From positions 868,001 to 932,000 of the forward strand of contig OZ242280.1 in assembly GCA_965207345.1 (NCBI GenBank): DNA of 64,000 nucleotides, read 5' to 3'. Source of the DNA: G965207345 sp965207345. Lineage in GTDB: Bacteria; Pseudomonadota; Gammaproteobacteria; PS1; Pseudothioglobaceae. The translations under genes were made by a program, and so were the position numbers. Numbering within the stretch: the first letter of the stretch is position 1; each line of letters starts with the position of its first letter. Under the pieces are notes generated by a model. That model saw nothing but the letters and a program-made list of their open reading frames with translations, was not told where the DNA came from and searched no databases. Below, in pieces: positions 54,606-62,903 of the stretch.

Positions 54606-57443
54606 ATGATACACGATTATAAAGATAGTTTAAATTTACCACATACTGATTTTCCGATGAAAGCAAATTTAGTGTATCGTGAGCCAAAATTATTAGATAA
54701 GTGGCAACAAGAAGGATTATACCAACAAATTAGAAATTACAGTAAAGGCAGGGAAAAATTTATTTTGCATGATGGGCCACCTTATGCAAATGGTGATATC
54801 CATATTGGCCATGCGGTGAATAAAATTCTAAAAGATATCATCATTAAATGCAAACAATTATCAGGTTTAGATGCACCTTTTGTCCCAGGATGGGATTGCC
54901 ATGGTTTGCCAATTGAGCTCAATGTTGAGAAAAAAAAAGGCAAAGTTGGGCAAAAAATTAATGCTAAAGATTTTCGTCTAGCGTGTAGAAATTATGCTGA
55001 TGAACAAATCAACAAGCAAAAACAGAATTTTAAACGTTTAGGTATTTTAGCGGATTGGGATAATCCTTATCTTACTAAAGATAGTAAGTATGAGGCAGAT
55101 ACTGTCCGCGCTTTAGCTAAGATTGTTGATAATGGACATCTGACTCAAGGGGCAAAACCAGTGCATTGGTGTTGTGATTGTTCTTCAGCACTTGCAGAGG
55201 CAGAAGTGGAATATCAAGATAAAAAATCTCCTGCAGTTTATGTGAAGTTTAAACTGGTTGGCGAGCTTGATAAGAATGCTTTTAAATTTGAAAGGGATAG
55301 AGGTGTATTTGGTGGAGAAAAACCTGTTTTTGTAATAATTTGGACAACTACACCTTGGACTTTGCCTGCAAATGAAGCAGTGGCGTTAAATCCTAAATTA
55401 AAATATATATTAATTCCAAACAAAGATAGAGAAGAGTATTATATTTTTGCCAAAGATTGTTATCAAAGAATGATAACGAATGACAAAGATTGGTTTTCAT
55501 CTTATAGCTTCTTTGAAATAGAAGTAAGCGCACTAGAAGGGCTATTGTTAAAGCACCCTTTTTATGATAAAAAAGTGCCAATTATTTTTAGTGACCATGT
55601 TAGTTTTGATGTGGGCACAGGAGCTGTGCATATCGCTCCTGCACATGGGTTAGAGGATTATGTGCTAGGTATTAAATATCATTTACCTATAACCACTTTA
55701 CTGGATAACCAGGGCGTATTTTTGGCAGATATACCTTTAGTAGGCGGGCAATTTGTCTTTAAGGCTAACGAAGTGGTGATTGATGCTTTGCAAGAGAAAA
55801 ATACTTTATTGCATCACCACAATTTAAACCATAGTTACCCACATTGTTGGCGACATAAAACTCCTGTTATTTTTCGTGCTACGCCACAATGGTTTATTTC
55901 TATGTCTAACAAAGGACTTAGAAAATTAGCATTAGAGGCTATTAAAGAGGTAGACTGGCTACCTAATTGGGGGAGAAAGCGTATTGCATTAATGATGGAA
56001 AATCGTCCTGATTGGTGTATTTCTCGTCAACGCTTTTGGGGAGTGCCGATTGCTTTATTTGTTCACAAACAAACTAAAGAATTACATCCAGACACTAAAA
56101 AATTAATGGAAGAAGCTGCTAAGCGTATTGAAGTGGCAGGCATTGAAGCGTGGTTTGAATTAACATCAGCAGAATTACTTGGTGATGAAACACAAGACTA
56201 TGAAAAAATTACTGAAACGCTAGATGTTTGGTTTGATTCGGGCGTAAGCCATTTTGCTGTGCTTAGAGGAGATGGCAAATTAAAAGCGGTAGCTGATTTG
56301 TATTTGGAAGGATCAGACCAGTATCGTGGCTGGTTTCAATCTAGTTTATTATCAGCGATTGCTATCAACGGTATTGCGCCATATAAGAAAGTGCTAACGC
56401 ATGGCTTTACCGTGGATGAGTTTGGTAGAAAGATGTCTAAATCCCTAGGCAATGTAATTTCACCGCAAAAAGTAGTTAATGAGTTTGGTGCGGATGTTTT
56501 GAGATTATGGGTTGCGAGTAGCGATTACAGTAACGAAATGAATATTTCTAATGAAATTTTGAAAAACACTAGTGACAGTTATCGCCGTATTCGTAATACT
56601 TTACGCTTTATGCTGGCAAATATAAGTGATTTTTTACCTTCTGATTTATTATCGGTGGGAGAAATGTTGGATTTAGATAGATGGATTGTAGCGAAGGCTT
56701 ATGCTATCCAAGGGCAAAATCAAGACTACTATGACAATTATGAATTTCATGTTGTGATTAGAAATATTATGATTTTTTGCACTTATGATTTGGGCGGTTT
56801 TTATTTAGATATTATTAAAGATAGGCAATATACTTGCAAGAAAAAATCAAGAGCACGGCGTTCAGCACAAACTGCATTGTATCATCTTGCTCAGATAATG
56901 GTGCGCTGGATAAGTCCCATTTTGTCATTTACTGCTGAAGAGGTTTGGCAAGAATTAAAGAATAAATTAAAGTCTAGTAAAAATAGTATTTTTTTAGAAA
57001 AATATTATTATGAAGAAATAGCGAATTTTTCAGATTATTTGACTAATAACCTATTTCAAAAAATTCGTGGAGCAATAAATCCACGTATCCGCCAAGAAAT
57101 AGAAAATTTACGCCGCGATAAAATAATTGGCTCCTCTTTAGAGGTTAATATTGATTTTTATTGTAATGAAAATTGGTATGAATCATTGCAGATATTAGGC
57201 GATGAATTACGATTTGTGTTTATTGTCTCTGGTACAAAGTTGCACCATTTGAAAGATAAACCTAGTGATTGCGTTAGAATTGATGAAAATATTAGTTTTA
57301 AAGTTAGCAAATCTAGGGATGAAAAATGCGTTCGTTGCTGGCATCATAGAGAGGATGTGGGTGATAATATTCAGCATCCAAAATTATGCGCTCGTTGTGT
57401 GGAAAATGTTTCAGGAGGTGGTGAAAATAGGAGATTTGCCTAA
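54606..57443 (+). CDS. ileS: Isoleucyl-tRNA synthetase
   Basis: Class I synthetase with editing domain. From the ATG at 54606 it has 945 residues. It shows the HIGH motif (H66-IGH), PGWDCHGLPIE, editing-domain sequence VVIWTTTPWTLPANEA-like, RQRFWGVPI, and KMSKS at K609. The C terminus has a zinc finger with the pairs CVRC and CARC, typical of the bacterial type. lspA, the usual downstream neighbour in gammaproteobacteria, is absent; aroB follows within 10 bases and is probably cotranscribed. Confidence 0.97.
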   Translation: MIHDYKDSLNLPHTDFPMKANLVYREPKLLDKWQQEGLYQQIRNYSKGREKFILHDGPPYANGDIHIGHAVNKILKDIIIKCKQLSGLDAPFVPGWDCHGLPIELNVEKKKGKVGQKINAKDFRLACRNYADEQINKQKQNFKRLGILADWDNPYLTKDSKYEADTVRALAKIVDNGHLTQGAKPVHWCCDCSSALAEAEVEYQDKKSPAVYVKFKLVGELDKNAFKFERDRGVFGGEKPVFVIIWTTTPWTLPANEAVALNPKLKYILIPNKDREEYYIFAKDCYQRMITNDKDWFSSYSFFEIEVSALEGLLLKHPFYDKKVPIIFSDHVSFDVGTGAVHIAPAHGLEDYVLGIKYHLPITTLLDNQGVFLADIPLVGGQFVFKANEVVIDALQEKNTLLHHHNLNHSYPHCWRHKTPVIFRATPQWFISMSNKGLRKLALEAIKEVDWLPNWGRKRIALMMENRPDWCISRQRFWGVPIALFVHKQTKELHPDTKKLMEEAAKRIEVAGIEAWFELTSAELLGDETQDYEKITETLDVWFDSGVSHFAVLRGDGKLKAVADLYLEGSDQYRGWFQSSLLSAIAINGIAPYKKVLTHGFTVDEFGRKMSKSLGNVISPQKVVNEFGADVLRLWVASSDYSNEMNISNEILKNTSDSYRRIRNTLRFMLANISDFLPSDLLSVGEMLDLDRWIVAKAYAIQGQNQDYYDNYEFHVVIRNIMIFCTYDLGGFYLDIIKDRQYTCKKKSRARRSAQTALYHLAQIMVRWISPILSFTAEEVWQELKNKLKSSKNSIFLEKYYYEEIANFSDYLTNNLFQKIRGAINPRIRQEIENLRRDKIIGSSLEVNIDFYCNENWYESLQILGDELRFVFIVSGTKLHHLKDKPSDCVRIDENISFKVSKSRDEKCVRCWHHREDVGDNIQHPKLCARCVENVSGGGENRRFA

Positions 57444-57452
57444 AAATTGGCA

Positions 57453-58535
57453 ATGATGAAAATACTCAATCTTGACCTAAGCCATGAGTCTTATCCTATT
57501 TTTATTGGTGAGCAGTTATTGTCTGAAAAAAAGATATTATCTAAATTTATTTTAGGCGAGCAAGTACTCATCATTAGTAACAAAATTTTAGCACCTTTAT
57601 ATTTAGAAAAAGTTCAAATTTTACTCTCTGACTACGAAACATATCATTACATTCTGCCTGATGGTGAGGTATATAAAACACTTGCAGAAGTCAATAAAAT
57701 TTGGGATAAATTACTCAAATTAAAATTTAACCGCAGTGCTACTTTAGTTGCTTTAGGTGGCGGTGTTGTTGGTGATTTATCAGGCTTCGCGGCAGCTTGT
57801 TACCAAAGGGGTATTCGTTTCATACAAATACCAACCACACTCCTTGCACAAGTGGATGCTTCAGTTGGTGGTAAAACAGGCGTTAATCACACCTTAGGAA
57901 AAAATATGATTGGCGCATTTTATCAGCCAAAATGTGTCATTATTGATATTGACACTTTAGACACCTTAGATGATAGGCAATTTAGTGCAGGAATGGCAGA
58001 GGTGATTAAATATGCTTTGTTAGACGATGCATCTTTTTTGAATTTTTTAGAAATCAATATGGATACTTTATTAAAACGCGATAAAAAGCTATTAGCTGAG
58101 GTGATTTATCGTTCGTGTCAAAATAAAGCGAAAATTGTTGCACAAGATGAACTAGAAGCAGGTAAGCGTGCTTTGCTTAATTTAGGGCATACTTTTGGCC
58201 ATGCGCTTGAAAATGCTTTGGGTTACGGTGTTTATTTACACGGTGAGGCAGTTGCAATTGGTATAATGATGATAGCAGATTTTTCAACTAGATTAGGATT
58301 GTTAACAAGCGATGAAACCGAGCGCATAAAAGTTATCTTAAAACGCGCACATCTGCCTACAACAGTTGATAAAAAAATAAATAAACGTGCTTTTTTATTA
58401 GCAATGTCACGCGATAAAAAAGTTAAAAATAATACCATTAATTTAGTTTTACTTAAAAAAATAGGCGTGGCGTTTATTAGTTGTGATTATGATAAATTTT
58501 TATTAGATGAGCTTATTAAAGATTATATTAACTAA
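57453..58535 (+). CDS. aroB: 3-dehydroquinate synthase
   Basis: AroB makes 3-dehydroquinate from DAHP, the second step of the shikimate pathway, using NAD and a metal. The 360-residue protein has LPDGEVYKTLAEVNKIWD, the NAD-binding ALGGGVVGDLSGFAAA, QIPTTLLAQVDASVGGKTGVNH, and the metal-ligand regions MAEVIKYALL, LNLGHTFGHALE and LHGEAVAIG. I start at the ATG at 57453; the next codon is also ATG. It follows ileS closely; aroK is not in the window. Confidence 0.96.
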   Translation: MMKILNLDLSHESYPIFIGEQLLSEKKILSKFILGEQVLIISNKILAPLYLEKVQILLSDYETYHYILPDGEVYKTLAEVNKIWDKLLKLKFNRSATLVALGGGVVGDLSGFAAACYQRGIRFIQIPTTLLAQVDASVGGKTGVNHTLGKNMIGAFYQPKCVIIDIDTLDTLDDRQFSAGMAEVIKYALLDDASFLNFLEINMDTLLKRDKKLLAEVIYRSCQNKAKIVAQDELEAGKRALLNLGHTFGHALENALGYGVYLHGEAVAIGIMMIADFSTRLGLLTSDETERIKVILKRAHLPTTVDKKINKRAFLLAMSRDKKVKNNTINLVLLKKIGVAFISCDYDKFLLDELIKDYIN

Positions 58536-58785
58536 TATATGGTCAATGCATTACCGTTGTGGTATATAATTTTTGGATTTTATTTACTGGTATTTTTTTT
58601 AAGTGCACAGAAATAATTTAGGATAATAACAAAATGAATACTTTAAGCAATATTAATCAACAGAAAATATAAATTTAACGGTAGCGGGAATTAAAATTAT
58701 GCAGATAAAGTAGATAATAATGTGCGACAGATGATTAATTTTACTCTATCTCGGTAATAATATTTTTTAGTTGAGTATACGCCCT

Positions 58786-59079
58786 ATGTCTATAACAAAA
58801 AAAGAGTTAGCGCACCTTGCTTATTTAGCGCGCCTTCAAGTCAGTGATGATTTGCTAAGTGAAACTACCCGGCAAATTAATGATATTTTAGGATTTATTG
58901 GTCAGCTAAATACAGTTGATACAAAATCAATTGTGCCAATGTCACACCCACTTGATATGGCGCAAAGACTGCGTGTTGATAAAGCATCAGCTGTATCAGA
59001 ATCACAATGCGCAGCATTTAGTGCAATTGCGCCTGAGCAAGCACAAAAACTCTATTTAGTGCCTAGTGTTATGGAATAA
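58786..59079 (+). CDS. gatC: Glutamyl/aspartyl-tRNA amidotransferase subunit C
   Basis: Small stabilising subunit of GatCAB, which converts mischarged Glu-tRNA-Gln or Asp-tRNA-Asn to the correct aminoacyl-tRNA. From the ATG at 58786 it has 97 residues with LAHLAYLARLQVSDD, INDILGFIGQLNTVDT and the conserved tail. A TTG 15 bases upstream is a weaker alternative. Its stop overlaps the gatA start (TAATG). The 250 bases upstream hold no recognisable gene. Confidence 0.93.
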   Translation: MSITKKELAHLAYLARLQVSDDLLSETTRQINDILGFIGQLNTVDTKSIVPMSHPLDMAQRLRVDKASAVSESQCAAFSAIAPEQAQKLYLVPSVME

Positions 59080-60524
59080 TGCACAAAAAAAATTTAGACG
59101 ATCTGATTTTGGGACTTAAGAAAAAAGAATTTTCTAGTGTTGAGCTGACTGAGTATTATCTGGATCGTATAGAAAAATCTACGCTCAATGCGTTTATTAC
59201 TACTAACCGTAGCAAAGCAATTTCTGATGCAAAATTAGCGGATAAAAAAATTGCCAGGGGCAGGGCGCATTTGCTCACAGGTATTCCGTATGCACATAAA
59301 GATATTTTTTGCACAAAGGATATCAAAACTTCAGCAGGCTCAAAAATGCTTGATAATTTTATTGCACCTTACGATGCGACCGTTGGAAAAAAATTAAATG
59401 CAGCAAATATGGTAATGCTTGGTAAAACTAATATGGATGAGTTTGCAATGGGTGCGTCAAACGAAACATCATATTATGGTGTTGTCAAAAATCCTTGGGA
59501 TAAAAATAAAGTGCCAGGCGGTTCATCAGGCGGTTCAGCAGCTGCCTTGGCTGCTGGATTAGCGCCTATTGCTACGGGCACGGATACAGGAGGCAGTATT
59601 CGTCAGCCAAGTGCTTTTTGTGGTATTACCGGTTTAAAACCAACTTATGGACGTATTTCTCGTTATGGGATGATTGCTTTTGCCTCAAGTTTAGACCAAG
59701 CAGGGCCAATGGCAAGAAGTGCTAAAGATGTTGCCTTACTTTTAAATGTGATGTCAGGTTTTGATGATAAAGATTCTACAAGTGTTGATAAGGCAGTACC
59801 CGATTATACACTTGATTTAGAGCACAGTTTACTAGGGCTTAAAATTGGCGTGCCGCTAGAATTTTTTTCAGAGGACCTAGATTCTGATGTCGCACGCATA
59901 ATTGAAACAGCACTAGCTCAGTATGAAAAATTAGGCGCACAAATTCATGAAATTAATCTACCTTATGTTAAATATGCTGTGCCAACTTATTATATTATTG
60001 CACCATGTGAATGCTCTTCTAATTTATCACGTTATGATGGTGTACGTTATGGTTATCGTGCAGATACACCTAAAAATTTAGAAGATTTATATATACGTTC
60101 TCGTACTGAAGGTTTTGGTAGCGAGGTAAAGAGGCGTATTTTAATTGGTACTTATGCGCTTTCAGCGGGTTATTACGATGCTTATTATTTAAAAGCACAG
60201 AAAATGCGTCGCCTTATTGCTGATGATCTCAAAAAAGCACTCAGTGCAGTGGATGTGATTATGGGTCCCACTACGCCAACTACTGCTTTTGATATCGGTT
60301 CAGTGCACAATCCTATTGAAATGTATTTATCTGATATTTATACAATTTCTGCTAATTTAGCAGGCTTACCTGCAATGAGTATTCCAGCAGGTTTTAGCAA
60401 GGGGTTGCCCGTAGGATTACATTTAATTGGCTCGCATTGGAGTGAGGCATATTTGCTCAATATTGCACATCAATTTCAAATACATAGTGATTTTCATCGT
60501 CAAACTCCAAATTTAAATGTTTAA
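59079..60524 (+). CDS. gatA: Glutamyl/aspartyl-tRNA amidotransferase subunit A
   Basis: Amidase subunit that frees ammonia from glutamine. The 481-residue protein has the full Ser-cisSer-Lys triad: the lysine in PYAHKDIF, the cis-serine in GGSSGGSAAALAAG and the nucleophile in GTDTGGSIRQP. The C-terminal region YTISANLAGLPAMSIPAG is conserved. It overlaps gatC by one base; gatB begins 33 bases after its stop. Confidence 0.97.
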   Translation: MHKKNLDDLILGLKKKEFSSVELTEYYLDRIEKSTLNAFITTNRSKAISDAKLADKKIARGRAHLLTGIPYAHKDIFCTKDIKTSAGSKMLDNFIAPYDATVGKKLNAANMVMLGKTNMDEFAMGASNETSYYGVVKNPWDKNKVPGGSSGGSAAALAAGLAPIATGTDTGGSIRQPSAFCGITGLKPTYGRISRYGMIAFASSLDQAGPMARSAKDVALLLNVMSGFDDKDSTSVDKAVPDYTLDLEHSLLGLKIGVPLEFFSEDLDSDVARIIETALAQYEKLGAQIHEINLPYVKYAVPTYYIIAPCECSSNLSRYDGVRYGYRADTPKNLEDLYIRSRTEGFGSEVKRRILIGTYALSAGYYDAYYLKAQKMRRLIADDLKKALSAVDVIMGPTTPTTAFDIGSVHNPIEMYLSDIYTISANLAGLPAMSIPAGFSKGLPVGLHLIGSHWSEAYLLNIAHQFQIHSDFHRQTPNLNV

Positions 60525-60546
60525 GTAAATGCATGTATAAAAAATA

Positions 60547-60551
60547 GGGAG
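60547..60551 (+). promoter_or_regulatory. Ribosome-binding site of gatB (supports a non-AUG start)
   Basis: GGGAG lies six bases before the ATT at 60558 and nine before the ATA at 60561, good spacing for either. An in-frame TGA at 60552-60554 rules out any start further upstream. Confidence 0.5.
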
Positions 60552-60557
60552 TGATTT

Positions 60558-61997
60558 ATTATAATATGGGAAGTTGTTATAGGATTAGAGATTCACACAC
60601 AACTAGCAACTAATTCAAAAATTTTTTCAAATGCTTCAACACGTTTTGGTGCACAGGCAAATTCACAGGCATGTGCACTTGATTTAGCGATGCCAGGCAC
60701 GCTACCTGTGCTTAATGAAAAAGCGGTGGAGATGGCACTTAAATTTGGTTTAGCCATAGGTGCTCATATTAATAAGCATAGTATTTTTGCGCGCAAGAAT
60801 TATTTTTATCCTGATTTACCAAAAGGCTATCAAATTTCTCAGTTTGAAAAACCAATTGTAGGAACGGGATTTTTAGATATTCAAATTTTAGAAAATAAGA
60901 TAAAACGTATTGGTATTAGGCGTGCACACTTAGAAGAAGACGCAGGTAAATCATTACATGATATATTTGATTCAGCAAGCGCCATTGATTTAAATAGAGC
61001 GGGCACACCACTGCTTGAAATTGTTTCTGACCCTGATATGCGTAGCAGCCAAGAAGCGGTGCTTTATGCTAAGAAAATTCACAGCTTAGTTGAGTATTTG
61101 GGCATTAGTGATGGTAATATGCAGGAAGGGTCTTTTCGTTGTGATGCAAATATTTCTCTGCGTCCTCAAGGCGAAAAAAAACTCGGTATACGCGCTGAAA
61201 TTAAAAATATTAATTCCTTTCGTTTTTTAGAAAAAGCGCTTAATTATGAGATTACCAGACAAAAAAATATTTTAGAAAAAGGCGGGCGTATTATTCAAGA
61301 AACACGCCTTTATGATGCTACAAAAAATGAAACACGTACCATGCGTTCAAAAGAAGAATCTAATGATTATCGTTATTTTCCAGATCCAGATTTATTACCG
61401 CTTGAGATAAATGATGATTTATTAGCCCATCTTAAGGAGAAATTAGTAGAACTGCCCGATACTAAGAAGATGCGTTTTATGCGTGATTTAAAACTAAGCG
61501 CCTATGATGCCAATATCTTAAGTGGGCAAAAAGCATTGGCTGATTATTTTGAAGAGGCACTTAAAGTAACTAAGTATTCCCATGTTAAATTACTTGCAAA
61601 CTGGATTACAGTTGAGCTCATGGCGCTACTTAATAAACATCGTCAAACTATCAGTAACGCACCAATTTCTCCAGAAAATTTAGCACGGCTAGTAATGCGT
61701 ATTGCAGATGGCACAATTTCCGGTAAAATTGCTAAAAGCATTTTTATTGATTTGTGGCAAGGTGCAGATGTTAATGTAGTTATCAGACAAAAAGGATTAA
61801 CACAAATTACTGATACAAACGCTATTGTAAAAGTGATTGATGAAGTTATCACAATATATTCCAAGCAGGTAAGTGATTATCAAAATGGCAATATGCGCTT
61901 GCTTGGTTTTTTTGTTGGGAAAGTGCTAAAAGAGATGCAAGGTAAGGCTAATCCAAAGCAAGTCAGCGCTTTGCTACAGAAAAAATTAACACCTTAA
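60558..61997 (+). CDS. gatB: Glutamyl/aspartyl-tRNA amidotransferase subunit B, with non-AUG start
   Basis: GatB binds tRNA and activates the misacylated residue for transamidation. The frame carries the invariant N-terminal motif WEVVIGLEIHTQL from 60567, then ALDLAMPGTLPVLNEKAVEMA, LEEDAGKS, DLNRAGTPLLEIVSDPDMRS, and the YqeY-like tail domain at the end. The only start-like codons between the in-frame TGA at 60552 and the motif are ATT (60558) and ATA (60561, 60564). The next ATG is at 60690 and would remove the substrate-binding N terminus. I take ATT as most likely from the spacing to GGGAG, giving about 479 residues, the normal length. A G-to-A change of an original ATG at 60564, or a sequence error, would also explain it. 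Confidence 0.93.
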   Translation: MIIWEVVIGLEIHTQLATNSKIFSNASTRFGAQANSQACALDLAMPGTLPVLNEKAVEMALKFGLAIGAHINKHSIFARKNYFYPDLPKGYQISQFEKPIVGTGFLDIQILENKIKRIGIRRAHLEEDAGKSLHDIFDSASAIDLNRAGTPLLEIVSDPDMRSSQEAVLYAKKIHSLVEYLGISDGNMQEGSFRCDANISLRPQGEKKLGIRAEIKNINSFRFLEKALNYEITRQKNILEKGGRIIQETRLYDATKNETRTMRSKEESNDYRYFPDPDLLPLEINDDLLAHLKEKLVELPDTKKMRFMRDLKLSAYDANILSGQKALADYFEEALKVTKYSHVKLLANWITVELMALLNKHRQTISNAPISPENLARLVMRIADGTISGKIAKSIFIDLWQGADVNVVIRQKGLTQITDTNAIVKVIDEVITIYSKQVSDYQNGNMRLLGFFVGKVLKEMQGKANPKQVSALLQKKLTP

Positions 61998-62031
61998 CAA
62001 AGATAAAAGCTTGATGTCTCATTATTGAGGC

Positions 62032-62056
62032 ATGCTTGTTGTAACAGGCATTTTAT
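62032..62056 (+). terminator. Terminator after gatCAB
   Basis: ATGCTTGT (62032-62039) pairs with ACAGGCAT (62044-62051) around TGTA with one G-T pair, and is followed by a short T run. Another hairpin, ATGTCTCA/TGAGGCAT (62014-62033), immediately precedes and overlaps it by two bases. Confidence 0.5.
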
Positions 62057-62091
62057 GTAAAATAAAGTATTTCTTTTATCTTTATAGTTTT

Positions 62092-62715
62092 TTAAAAACC
62101 AAGTAAATGTATTAAAAATATCATTGGTGGCCGCAATATTTTTTCTAACATGCCAAGTAGTAAAAGCACAATGAGAATAATAAAACCATAGGGTTCTAAT
62201 TTAGCATATCTAAATTCGTATGAAGCTGGCAAAAATGCGCTCACTACGCGTGAGCCATCCAGTGGCGGTATGGGTATTAAATTAATCAGTGCTAGTATAA
62301 GGTTAATTTGTATACCTGCAATGCCAACAAGCAACAAATATTCTATTTGTAATTGATATGCCATGTGTGCAAGGGCTGCCCAGAAAATTGCCATAATGAA
62401 ATTAGCACCAGGCCCCGCAAGCGCTACCCAAGCCATATCAGTTTTTGGTCGTCTTAGCGCACTTGTATTTATGGGTACAGGTTTTGCCCAGCCAAAAATG
62501 AAATCTGTGGTAAGTAGTAATACCCCAGGTAGTAATACGGTGCCGACTAAGTCAAGATGTTTGATAGGATTAAGTGTGATTCGCCCCATCATTTTGGCAC
62601 TATGATCTCCTAATTTAGAAGCCACCCAGCCGTGTGCAACTTCATGCAAAGTGATGGCAAACAGCACAGGAATAATATAAACTAAAAATAATTGCAGAGC
62701 ATTTAATTTAGGCAC
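62092..62715 (-). CDS. Site-2 protease family (M50) membrane metallopeptidase
   Basis: A 207-residue protein with about five or six membrane segments. It has the zinc motif HEVAH (H24, E25, H28) in the first membrane region and the third-ligand motif NLIPIPPLDG in the C-terminal half. This compact form without PDZ or CBS domains is the YdiL/Rv-type minimal site-2 protease common in bacteria; substrates are not known. The start is GTG at 62715. It is transcribed toward gatB and away from proS, with which it shares a 190-base upstream region. Confidence 0.87.
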   Translation of the reverse strand: MPKLNALQLFLVYIIPVLFAITLHEVAHGWVASKLGDHSAKMMGRITLNPIKHLDLVGTVLLPGVLLLTTDFIFGWAKPVPINTSALRRPKTDMAWVALAGPGANFIMAIFWAALAHMAYQLQIEYLLLVGIAGIQINLILALINLIPIPPLDGSRVVSAFLPASYEFRYAKLEPYGFIILIVLLLLGMLEKILRPPMIFLIHLLGF

Positions 62716-62903
62716 ACTTAATCTTTTTATTAAAAAGAGCTAGATTATATAGAAATTTTATATTGGTAAATATGTAAACAATATATCTTAGTGTTTTAAG
62801 CATCACAAACTTCAATTAAGAGCAGATAAAATCTTGCTAACTTGCGTGTAAAATGGGCTAATTCAAGTTATTTATTTGTTAATATTAATTTTTTATCATA
62901 TCA

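Noticed and set aside
58620..58760. Short protein-like stretch (ADKVDNNVRQMINFTLSR) between aroB and gatC
   Set aside because: It could be a gene remnant, but it is only about 18 codons, is interrupted by stops upstream, and I cannot assign it to a family.
60690..61997. gatB starting at the ATG at 60690
   Set aside because: This would remove the invariant N-terminal motif, which is clearly encoded in frame upstream.
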